NCBI GenBank assembly: GCA_045586505.1
Contig: JAZNAL010000035.1
Span: 1 to 64,000 of the forward strand
Source: Flemingiibacterium sp045586505
Lineage (GTDB): Bacteria > Bacillota > Clostridia > Oscillospirales > CAG-272
Reading direction: 5' to 3'
Length of the DNA stretch: 64,000 nucleotides
Position 1 is the stretch's first letter. Every line of letters starts with the position of its first letter. A model generated the notes under the pieces. That model was not told the origin of the DNA. It did not search any database and worked only from the letters and a program-made list of their open reading frames with translations. Below, one piece after another: positions 56,937 to 64,000 of the stretch. The position numbers and the translations under genes are program-made.

Positions 56937-58186
56937 ACACTCATGAAATCCCGCACAAATTCGGGGTAGGATTTATTGATACAGCTCATGTCGTCGACTA
57001 TAACGTCACCTGTGCATCCCACAGATGCACACGCCGCCGCCATAGCAATACGGTGGTCGTTGCAGGCACACACCTTGCCGCCCGTAAGCGACTTTTTACC
57101 GACGATGATAAGCCCGTCCTCGCATTCGGTGACCTCGCCGCCAAGCGCCCTTAGCATATCCGCGGTGGACGCAATGCGGTCGCTTTCCTTAATGCGGAGT
57201 CTGCCTGCGTTGTAAATGCGCGTGGTGCCCTCAGCAAGCGCCGCCATAACGGCAAGCGCGGGCACGAGATCGGGAATGTCTGAGGCATCGATATCACTCG
57301 CCGTCAGCTTTTCCGCCGCCGTAACGGTCACGTCGCCATCGTTCCATTCGACCTTGGCGCCGAAGCGGCTGACAATGTCAAACAGCTTGAAGTCGCCTTG
57401 CTTGGTGTCGCGGCGGATACCGCTAAGCGTTACCTTGCCGCCGATCGCTGCAGGCACAGCGAAAAACGCCGCCTGTGAGCAGTCGCCCTCAACGGTGATC
57501 TCGAGCGGCTTCAGCCCTCCGCCCTTTACGGTGTACCCGGTGGCTGTCTCTGCGATCTCGGCACCGAAAAGCCCCAGCATATCAAGGCTCAGGTCAACAT
57601 AAGGCTTGCTTTCAAGACGTGTGGTCAGCGTGATCTTACTCTCGCCCTCCACCTGTGTGAGCGCATAAAGAAGGCCCGTGACAAACTGCGAGGAAATGTC
57701 GCCGCGCAGGGAATACTCACCTGCCGCGAGCTGTCCCGATACGTGAAGCGGCAAGAAGTCTCCGCTTGCGGGATAAACCAGCTTGGCACCGTTTGCCTCC
57801 AGCATTGGCTTATAAATATCGGTAGGGCGCATTGGCAGTCTGCCTTCTCCGGTAAAAGTCACATCAGCTCCGAGAGCGGCGGCAAGCGGTATAAAAAAAC
57901 GCAGAGTAGATGCCGACTCACCGCTAGTGACCTCCCCTGCCGTCACCCCACGTCCGCAGGGCTTGCTGACGTAAAAGGTGCGCTCGTCCTTATTATACTC
58001 AAGCACTGCACCGAGGGCACGAAGGACGCCCACGGTTGCGGTGATGTCATTTGAAATATCGATTCCGTGCACGACGGAATCACCTGCCAGCGCCGCGCAC
58101 ATAAGTGCGCGGTGTGACTGGCTTTTTGATGATGGTATGCGCACCCTGCCGTTGATTTCGGCAGGATGAAAGCTCATGTTATTCAA
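56921..58186 (-). CDS. aroA: 3-phosphoshikimate 1-carboxyvinyltransferase (EPSP synthase)
   Basis: 421 residues from the TTG at 58186 (GGAGA, 7-nt spacing; ATG at 58177 possible). Motifs RIPSSKSQSHRALMCAAL, the GESASTLRFFIPLAAALG loop with the phosphate-binding region, and GRLRIKESDRI near the C-terminus. Sixth step of the shikimate pathway. aroB lies two genes upstream on the same strand. Confidence 0.95.
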   Translation of the reverse strand: MNNMSFHPAEINGRVRIPSSKSQSHRALMCAALAGDSVVHGIDISNDITATVGVLRALGAVLEYNKDERTFYVSKPCGRGVTAGEVTSGESASTLRFFIPLAAALGADVTFTGEGRLPMRPTDIYKPMLEANGAKLVYPASGDFLPLHVSGQLAAGEYSLRGDISSQFVTGLLYALTQVEGESKITLTTRLESKPYVDLSLDMLGLFGAEIAETATGYTVKGGGLKPLEITVEGDCSQAAFFAVPAAIGGKVTLSGIRRDTKQGDFKLFDIVSRFGAKVEWNDGDVTVTAAEKLTASDIDASDIPDLVPALAVMAALAEGTTRIYNAGRLRIKESDRIASTADMLRALGGEVTECEDGLIIVGKKSLTGGKVCACNDHRIAMAAACASVGCTGDVIVDDMSCINKSYPEFVRDFMSVCRIK

Positions 58187-58189
58187 AAT

Positions 58190-58312
58190 ACGTTCTCCGA
58201 AAGATTATTTTTCGAAATAGGCTTTACTGCCACTTCGAAGTACTGATCCTCAAGATTCGGGATGAACTCGGGGGAGCCTCCCCATAGCAGCCCTCTGCGA
58301 GGGCGGGCTTGA
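58190..58312 (-). pseudogene. Degenerate copy of the C-terminus of the ceramidase-like gene
   Basis: Between the ceramidase-like stop and aroA, two minus frames give KPALAEGCYGEAPPSSS and then, after a shift near a C5 run, PEFIPNLEDQYFEVAVK. They align to KSAFDEGGYEAKSSRFSPNLEEQC at the end of the intact gene. The fragment ends at a TGA next to the aroA start. It looks like a tandem duplication remnant. Confidence 0.6.
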
Positions 58313-58322
58313 TGGAAAAAAA

Positions 58323-59624
58323 TTATTTGATGTTGTCAAGCAGTTTCTTTGCCGTGCTGATGCACTGCTCCTCAAGGTTGGGGCTGAAGCGGGAGGACTT
58401 AGCCTCGTAGCCGCCCTCATCAAACGCAGATTTCGTGGGAAGATAACCCTCGTAGCCATTGGTGCAGCAGTTGGTGATAACGAACTTGTCGGGTGCCGCC
58501 GCACGTGCCTGAGCTGCATAAGCGGTAAAGGGCTCACCGCCGAAGCCTACAAGAACGATATTGGCAAAGGAAACCACGCTGACAGGTACGGGACGATAGA
58601 TCTTCGCGGTGCGCAGGTCGATGATGCGGCGTGCATCTGCAAGGAGTGTGCTGCTGGGACTATAGTCTAACCTACCTGCCTCGTAGTCCTCGTAGAACTT
58701 CTTGCATTCCTCGTAGCGCTCCTCATCCTCGGTGCGGGTCTTGTTGTAAACAACCTCGATCTGACCGGTAATCTTGTCACCTTCGGCGGGAGTGGTCTTG
58801 TCCCACACGCTGATCACCGCATCCGCTACCACGCGTCCCATCAAACGGGAGTGATCGTAGCCAGTACGCTTCTCATGCATAAAATCGAGGTGATTGGAGT
58901 CGCCCTGTGCGCCGTTGATAAATACGCAGCTTACGCCCTTAAGGTCAGCCTCAACAAAGCGTCTTGTGAAGCCGGGCCAGTCAGCGGAGGCCTTGGTACC
59001 GCCGATAACATCGGGATGAGTGGAGAAGTTAACCAGCGCAATATCATTTGCGCCCTCACGCTTAAAGCGAACAAGACGCATGGTATTGTCGGGCTCGCCT
59101 ACCATACCTACAAGCTGATCCTTCAGATCAGCCCTTGGATTTGTAACAATGGTGCCGTCCTTGAGATAATAGCGTCTGATGAATGCGAGCGGCTCGCTTG
59201 TGAGAGTGGCGGCGGTGGAAACCTCCGCGTTGCACATATCCACAATGGCAAGCTGTGCTACGTCCGCGAACTTACGTATAAGCACGCTTATGTACTCTTC
59301 GTCCAGAATAGAGTGTGCATCGGTGGAACCGACATCGCCAAGCCGGATGGATGTATGCTGATGCATACAGTGAATGTAGATGTGGTCTGCAGGGACGCCC
59401 GCACGCTTTTCGATAAGAGCCTTGATCTCATTGCATCTTGACATTACACAGCCGATAAGGTCGGACGCGATAACAACAATGGTATCCTCACCATTGCCAA
59501 CAGCGAGAGCGTTAAGCTCCAGCGGATCGAGAATGCCGTCCATGATTCTCGTACCGAAATAGCCGGAAAGTTTGTTTCCGAGGGGGGGAGTGACGTCAAC
59601 TCTTGCAAATCCTGCTTTTAACAT
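58323..59624 (-). CDS. Neutral/alkaline ceramidase-like protein
   Basis: 433 residues. AGFARVDVTPPLGNKLSGYF at the N-terminus, IYIHCMHQHTSIRLGD (His-rich zinc-site region), LVNFSTHPDVIGG, and CVFINGAQGDSNHLDF match the neutral/non-lysosomal ceramidase-type alpha domain. No signal peptide, so it is probably cytoplasmic. The substrate is unknown; bacterial members without the C-terminal Ig domain are poorly studied. It sits between aroB and aroA, which does not explain its role. Confidence 0.8.
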   Translation of the reverse strand: MLKAGFARVDVTPPLGNKLSGYFGTRIMDGILDPLELNALAVGNGEDTIVVIASDLIGCVMSRCNEIKALIEKRAGVPADHIYIHCMHQHTSIRLGDVGSTDAHSILDEEYISVLIRKFADVAQLAIVDMCNAEVSTAATLTSEPLAFIRRYYLKDGTIVTNPRADLKDQLVGMVGEPDNTMRLVRFKREGANDIALVNFSTHPDVIGGTKASADWPGFTRRFVEADLKGVSCVFINGAQGDSNHLDFMHEKRTGYDHSRLMGRVVADAVISVWDKTTPAEGDKITGQIEVVYNKTRTEDEERYEECKKFYEDYEAGRLDYSPSSTLLADARRIIDLRTAKIYRPVPVSVVSFANIVLVGFGGEPFTAYAAQARAAAPDKFVITNCCTNGYEGYLPTKSAFDEGGYEAKSSRFSPNLEEQCISTAKKLLDNIK

Positions 59625-59679
59625 AATTATTTACCTCACTTTTTATGATTTTAAATTTTTCTTAAGTAATATAAACCCT

Positions 59680-60717
59680 CTATATAAGCGCCTCAAGCTT
59701 ATCGAGCGGTATCTTTTTAATTACCGCTTTTCCAAGCTCCTCGAGAAAAACAAATTTTATCTCGTCGGCAGTTCGCTTTTTATCCGAGCGCACCACCTTC
59801 ATAAGCTCCGATGCTGGGTAGTCCATATCTGTGGGGAGTTCCCACTTTTCCAGCACCTCACGGATGACACCCTCGTACTCCGAGCTGTATCCCACAGCCG
59901 CACCGATTCGCGCCGCGTAAAGCATGCCGATCCCCACCGATTCGCCGTGAGAGAATCGCTCAAAGCCGCCGAGCTTTTCAACGGCGTGACCGAGAGTGTG
60001 ACCGTAGTTGAGAATAGCACGTATTCCCTCCTCAAACTCGTCCTCCTCCACGACCTGCGCCTTTATCTTCATACAGCGGTAGATCATCTCCGCGCGGTCG
60101 ATAGAGCCTGACGCGATACCGTCAAACAGCGTCTTGTCCGCGATACAGCCGTATTTGATCGCCTCGCCCATGCCATCGTCGATATAACGCCCCGGAAGCG
60201 TGTCGAGGAATCGGCTGTCGGCGATGACCGCCACGGGCTGATGGAAAGCACCCACAAGATTTTTGCCCACTGCAAGATCAACGCCCGTTTTGCCGCCGAT
60301 GGAGGAATCGATCTGCGACAGAAGTGTGGTCGGCATCTGTAGGACCGCGATACCGCGTAAATACGTGGCCGCAGCAAAACCTGCCATATCACCGCAGACG
60401 CCGCCGCCAAGCGCAATCACCAGCGACTTACGGGTCAGACTCGCGCCCGCAAACGCCGCATACATATCGGCAACGGTCTCAAGCCGCTTGCTTAATTCGC
60501 CCGCCTTGAAAATATGCTCGCCCGATAACTTGCCGCAAGCACTTATCGCCGCCTTTACCTGCTCCCCCCAAATGGGGTAGACATTGCTGTCGGATACAAG
60601 GAACACGCAATCATACTCCCGCTCGGCAAGCGCTTCGCCGAGGGCTTCGGCAACAATGTCCTGACCGACATAAATATTATAGCTTCCGCTCGAGTGTGAA
60701 ACACTGATCTTTTTCAT
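59680..60717 (-). CDS. aroB: 3-dehydroquinate synthase
   Basis: 345 residues. NAD-binding GGGVCGDMAGFAAATYLRG, PTTLLSQIDSSIGGKTGVD, KNLVGAFHQP, and metal ligands in RAILNYGHTLGHAVE. Second step of the shikimate pathway (cyclises DAHP). A consensus promoter lies upstream. Confidence 0.96.
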   Translation of the reverse strand: MKKISVSHSSGSYNIYVGQDIVAEALGEALAEREYDCVFLVSDSNVYPIWGEQVKAAISACGKLSGEHIFKAGELSKRLETVADMYAAFAGASLTRKSLVIALGGGVCGDMAGFAAATYLRGIAVLQMPTTLLSQIDSSIGGKTGVDLAVGKNLVGAFHQPVAVIADSRFLDTLPGRYIDDGMGEAIKYGCIADKTLFDGIASGSIDRAEMIYRCMKIKAQVVEEDEFEEGIRAILNYGHTLGHAVEKLGGFERFSHGESVGIGMLYAARIGAAVGYSSEYEGVIREVLEKWELPTDMDYPASELMKVVRSDKKRTADEIKFVFLEELGKAVIKKIPLDKLEALI

Positions 60718-60809
60718 AAGTTTACTCCGCTTTTACGGTTACAGAATGTTGAGTGGTGTATTATGTTCCATTTTTGCAAATAACTTTTGGATACAAGTAT
60801 TCATAATAT

Positions 60810-60838
60810 ATTGTACCATAAATTACGCGTTTTTGCAA
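60810..60838 (-). promoter_or_regulatory. aroB promoter
   Basis: Minus-strand TTGCAA (60833-60838), 17-bp spacer, TACAAT (60810-60815), 93 bp before the ATG. The rest of the 295-bp divergent gap holds only this and the plus-strand promoter. Confidence 0.65.
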
Positions 60839-60948
60839 TGATACGGGCGATAATTTTTTAGTTTTTTCATTAATTCGGGATTATGACAACAAAATCAAGG
60901 CTAAGTTTAAAAAATATGTTAAATATTACGCCAAGTTTATAAAATCAC

Positions 60949-60978
60949 TTGACAACACGCGGTTTTTTGAAGTATAAT
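60949..60978 (+). promoter_or_regulatory. Promoter of the AI-2E family gene
   Basis: TTGACA (60949-60954), 18-bp spacer, TATAAT (60973-60978), 35 bp before the TTG start. Confidence 0.8.
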
Positions 60979-61012
60979 TTAACTAAGTAATAAATTATTC
61001 GGAGGAACCCCA

Positions 61013-62437
61013 TTGAAAATCGATTGGAATCGCAAGTATACCACCATCGCGGTGTATGTGTTCTTCACCGCCTTGGCGATAATGCTGTTATGCACTGTTT
61101 TCATGAATTTTGACGGTGTTTCAGCATTCTTCACCACGCTGAACGGAATTCTGATGCCCGTCTACATCGGTTTCGGCGTGGCATACATCGCAAATCCCAT
61201 AATGAAGATGGCTGAAAAGCATATTTTCCGCTTCAAGGTCAACTCAAGCCGCCGCTTTAATTTAAAGCGCGGACTTTCAATAACCCTGGCACTGATCGTA
61301 CTACTTATCATACTGACCATCTTGTTCCTTCTCATTATTCCGCAGGTAATACTCAGTGTCACCGACCTTGTGTCAAAGCTCAGCGGCTATATTGAGAAAA
61401 CCGTGAATTGGCTGGATGAATTTCTTCCCGATTCGATATTTGACAGAACAAATCTCACCGTTGAAAACTTCTTTAACAGCCTGGTCAGCTATTTCACAAA
61501 TTCCGAGATCGGCGAAGAGCTGTCGGATATCTCCAAGCAGCTCGATCTCCTGTCCGACAACCTTGATACCCTGATCTCCAACTCCTTCACAATAATCAAG
61601 GATTACGTTCCCGTAGTATTTGACGCCTTTGCAGGTGTGGCAAACGGTGTGCTGAACGTGGTTCTCGGCGTATTCTTCGCCATCTACACCCTTTCCTCCA
61701 AGGAAAAGCTGGTCGCACAGGTCAAAAAGGTCATCCGCGCATTCACCGGCGATCACACATACAACAGTATTCTGGAATTCGGTAACTTCACAAACAAGAC
61801 CTTCGGCTCCTATCTTATCGGAAAGGTGCTCGACTCGTTTGTGGTAGGAATCGTAATGTTTATCGTGTGCGCACTCTTTAAGATTCCCTACGCCCCCCTA
61901 CTCAGCGTACTTATTGCTATCACCAACATCATCCCTATCATCGGTCCGTTCATCGGTGCCGTACCCGGTATTCTGATAATCTTCATCGTTGATCCCTCAA
62001 AGGTACTTCCGTTTATCATCATCAACATACTGATCCAGCAGGTGGACGGAAATATCATCGTACCGAAGATCCTCGGCGAGACCACAGGTCTCAGCTCACT
62101 CTGGGTGCTCTTCTCTATCACCGTTCTCGGCGGTCTGTGGGGACTTACGGGAATGTTCATAAGCGTGCCGATCTTCGCGATACTATATATGCTCTTCAAG
62201 CTGTATGTGGAAAAGCGTTTACATGAGAAGGAGCTTCCGGTAGACACCTTCGAATACTATACCGACCGCGAGATACGGGAGTTTCCCGATCACGATGACA
62301 ACAAGCAATCCTTCGCCGCAAAGATGAGAGACACAACCATCAATATGTCAATGAAGCCCCCCCTCGGCAAGCTGTTCAAGAATAAAAAGGCAAAGGGACA
62401 ACATAACAAAGACGATAATAACGACAATAATAAGTAA
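61013..62437 (+). CDS. AI-2E family transporter (PerM/YtvI-like membrane protein)
   Basis: 474 residues from a TTG (SD CGGAGGA). Hydrophobic segments at about 10-30, 35-60, 85-110, 210-240, 265-300, 305-345 and 365-400, the usual layout; conserved IPYAPLLSVLIAITNIIPIIGPFIG and PKILGETTGLSSLWVLFSI, with a charged cytoplasmic C-terminus. The substrate is not known; the name derives from one E. coli member. Monocistronic. Confidence 0.88.
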   Translation: MKIDWNRKYTTIAVYVFFTALAIMLLCTVFMNFDGVSAFFTTLNGILMPVYIGFGVAYIANPIMKMAEKHIFRFKVNSSRRFNLKRGLSITLALIVLLIILTILFLLIIPQVILSVTDLVSKLSGYIEKTVNWLDEFLPDSIFDRTNLTVENFFNSLVSYFTNSEIGEELSDISKQLDLLSDNLDTLISNSFTIIKDYVPVVFDAFAGVANGVLNVVLGVFFAIYTLSSKEKLVAQVKKVIRAFTGDHTYNSILEFGNFTNKTFGSYLIGKVLDSFVVGIVMFIVCALFKIPYAPLLSVLIAITNIIPIIGPFIGAVPGILIIFIVDPSKVLPFIIINILIQQVDGNIIVPKILGETTGLSSLWVLFSITVLGGLWGLTGMFISVPIFAILYMLFKLYVEKRLHEKELPVDTFEYYTDREIREFPDHDDNKQSFAAKMRDTTINMSMKPPLGKLFKNKKAKGQHNKDDNNDNNK

Positions 62438-62442
62438 AAAAT

Positions 62443-62471
62443 GCTCCCGAGCAATGACTCGGGAGTATTTT
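62443..62471 (+). terminator. Terminator of the AI-2E family gene
   Basis: CTCCCGAG CAATGA CTCGGGAG followed by TATTTTT. Confidence 0.85.
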
Positions 62472-62486
62472 TGTGTCAGTCACAGC

Positions 62487-62515
62487 AAAAAAGCCGCGCT
62501 GAGCGCGGCTTTTTA
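62487..62515. terminator. Bidirectional terminator (ftsZ end)
   Basis: AAAAAGCCGCGC TGA GCGCGGCTTTTT: perfect 12-bp stem with T runs on both strands; 18 bp after the ftsZ stop. Confidence 0.9.
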
Positions 62516-62532
62516 ACAGCTCTTTGTAGAGA

Positions 62533-63666
62533 TTATCTTCCCTTATTGTTGTTAAGGATATTGAGAATCGTGCCTAAATCGTCCTCAGAGATACGGTCCT
62601 CGTCCTCATCCTTCTTGGAAGCGGTTGCGGAAGCTTCTTCACCAGCCTTAGCCCCGGGAGCGGCTGCTGCAGCCTTCGCTTGTTCTTCGACGGTGTTCTG
62701 CATACTCTTGGGAGCGCTGTCGAATCCGGTAGCGATAACGGTGATGCGGATCTCGTCCTCGAGAGACGGGTCGAATGCCACACCGAAGATAACATTTGCA
62801 TCAATATGAGCCTCATCCTTGACCATATTGGATGCAGTGTCAACATCCTCGAGGGTCATGTCTGCGGAGCCGGTGATGGAGAGGATTATGCCGCGAGCGC
62901 CCGCAATGGATGTCTCGAGCAGAGGGCTGGAAATAGCAGCCTTTGCCGCAAGTGCAGCCTTTTCCTTACCGGTAGCACTGCCGACGCCCATGTGAGCGTA
63001 GCCAGCGTTGGTCATAATAGCGGTAACGTCAGCAAAGTCGAGGTTGATGAAGCCGTCAACAGCGATAAGCTCTGCGACGCTCTGTACACCGTGACGAAGC
63101 ACATCATCGGCAACCTCAAATGCGTTAACGAGAGTAATTCTTGTATCAGATACCTGCTTAAGTCTCTCATTGGGAACGATGATAAGCGAGTCAACTACCT
63201 CAATGAGGTTCTTGATGCCTGACTCAGCCTGCGCCATACGAACCTTGCCCTCGAATGCGAAGGGCTTGGTTACAACGCCGACGGTAAGTATGCCCATATC
63301 CTTTGCGGTCTTGGCAACGATGGGTGCCGCGCCGGTACCTGTACCGCCGCCCATACCCGCGGTAACGAATACCATCTGGGTGCCTTCAAGCATCTTCTTG
63401 ATCTCTTCAATAGACTCCTCGGCAGCTCTTGCGCCGATCTCGGGGTTAGCGCCTGCGCCGCGGCCCTTGGTGATCTTCTCGCCGATGTCGATCTTGGTGA
63501 CCGCATTGGATCTTGAGAGAGCCTGTCTGTCAGTATTGATCGCTACGAATTCAACACCGCGCATATTAGCGGCGATCATGCGATTGACGGCGTTATTTCC
63601 GCCGCCGCCGACGCCGATTACTTTTATATTCACATTGCCAAAGTTATTGTCGAGTTCAAATGCCAT
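62533..63666 (-). CDS. ftsZ: Cell division protein FtsZ
   Basis: 377 residues. GTP-binding motifs IGVGGGGNNAVNRM near the N-terminus and the tubulin signature GGGTGTGAAP; T7 loop NLDFADV; a disordered linker (about 320-360) and a C-terminal EDDLGTILNIL peptide in place of the usual conserved tail. Forms the Z ring. SD AGGAGG before the ATG. Confidence 0.97.
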   Translation of the reverse strand: MAFELDNNFGNVNIKVIGVGGGGNNAVNRMIAANMRGVEFVAINTDRQALSRSNAVTKIDIGEKITKGRGAGANPEIGARAAEESIEEIKKMLEGTQMVFVTAGMGGGTGTGAAPIVAKTAKDMGILTVGVVTKPFAFEGKVRMAQAESGIKNLIEVVDSLIIVPNERLKQVSDTRITLVNAFEVADDVLRHGVQSVAELIAVDGFINLDFADVTAIMTNAGYAHMGVGSATGKEKAALAAKAAISSPLLETSIAGARGIILSITGSADMTLEDVDTASNMVKDEAHIDANVIFGVAFDPSLEDEIRITVIATGFDSAPKSMQNTVEEQAKAAAAAPGAKAGEEASATASKKDEDEDRISEDDLGTILNILNNNKGR

Positions 63667-63822
63667 TTTCAGTATCCTCCTAAAATTTCTATGTCCGAAT
63701 TATCGAAATCCTTCGATATAAAGTTCCTCATATAATAATATAATAATATTAAATCTCCTCTTTTGCAATAGGTTTTAAAAAAGTTTAATATTTTTTTACG
63801 ATTAATGCATATTTTCGAACGG

Positions 63823-64000
63823 TCAATCGTCAAATTCGATCACTAAATTCGGATTTTTGATGACCGGGCACTGTGAAGGGTCATTTGCATCTATTGTCGC
63901 CGGCACACCGTCCGAGAACACCTCGTTCTCAAGCATACCTGCCACCGCCGTGAGCTTGGTGTTAAGCTCATCGCCGTTTCCAAGGTCAACAAGGTAAATG
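63823..64000 (-). CDS. FtsQ/DivIB-like cell division protein, C-terminal fragment
   Basis: The window ends inside this gene; 58 codons remain, ending TGA at 63823-63825. Visible IYLVDLGNGDELNTKLTAVAG and PATIDANDPSQCPVI are the C-terminal pattern of FtsQ/DivIB beta domains (LG-x-x-x-x-xxxKL, then a xTIDxxD end). It lies directly upstream of ftsZ, the usual dcw order. Confidence 0.65.
   Translation of the reverse strand, partial: IYLVDLGNGDELNTKLTAVAGMLENEVFSDGVPATIDANDPSQCPVIKNPNLVIEFDD

Overview
The window reads as a chromosome segment of a low-to-mid GC anaerobic Firmicute, probably class Clostridia near the Oscillospiraceae/Ruminococcaceae. The reasons are a superoxide reductase with a small ferredoxin:thioredoxin-reductase-like protein, a Clostridia-style feoA-feoB-Cys-rich-peptide operon under a DtxR-type regulator, an ECF folate transporter under a THF riboswitch, SLH surface proteins, TTG/GTG starts with strong Shine-Dalgarno sites, and a myophage of PBSX/XkdK type. 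No 16S rRNA is present, so the species cannot be named.

Layout. Bases 1-8.7 kb are host: the end of a superoxide reductase gene, an FTR-like protein and thioredoxin (redox defence); a DtxR/MntR-family regulator and feoA-feoB-feoB-associated peptide with three 16-bp palindromic iron-box-like operators (ferrous iron uptake); ilvE; an SLH protein; a FolT-like transporter gene with a THF riboswitch; and tRNA-Met and tRNA-Glu. From the 3' end of tRNA-Glu (8717) to about 49.3-49.5 kb lies one apparently complete temperate prophage of about 40.8 kb. The host resumes at 49.69 kb: sbcD-sbcC, a trigger-factor-like lipoprotein, ispE, a DUF362 ferredoxin protein, aroA, a ceramidase-like protein, aroB, an AI-2E family permease, ftsZ and the end of an FtsQ/DivIB-like gene.

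The prophage is organised right to left. A large serine recombinase, an ImmA-like metallopeptidase and a CI-like repressor run rightward. A Cro-like gene starts the leftward early operon from a divergent promoter region with three operator-like palindromes. The early genes are small regulators, a DUF2800 nuclease, a DUF2815 ssDNA-binding-like protein, family A DNA polymerase, VapE-type primase/helicase, VRR-NUC nuclease and SNF2 helicase. An ArpU/RinA-like activator is followed by a late promoter with three 9-bp direct repeats. The late genes are terminase, portal, MuF head protein, scaffold, capsid, connectors, contractile sheath and tube, tail chaperone with a -1 frameshift site, tape measure, baseplate, fibres, muramidase and holins. 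Three rightward genes at the left end (XRE regulator, a stand-alone Spo0A-C-like protein, an unknown) look like cargo expressed in the lysogen.

The most notable observations are these: the integrase reading frame runs across the right attachment site, so that integration would swap its C-terminal tail; an A AAA AAC slippery heptamer at the end of the tail chaperone gene; direct repeats in place of the -35 box at the late promoter; a cluster of TGTTAGA iterons beside the primase/helicase gene; homopolymeric G tracts serving as Shine-Dalgarno sites for three early genes; and a phage-borne Spo0A DNA-binding domain.
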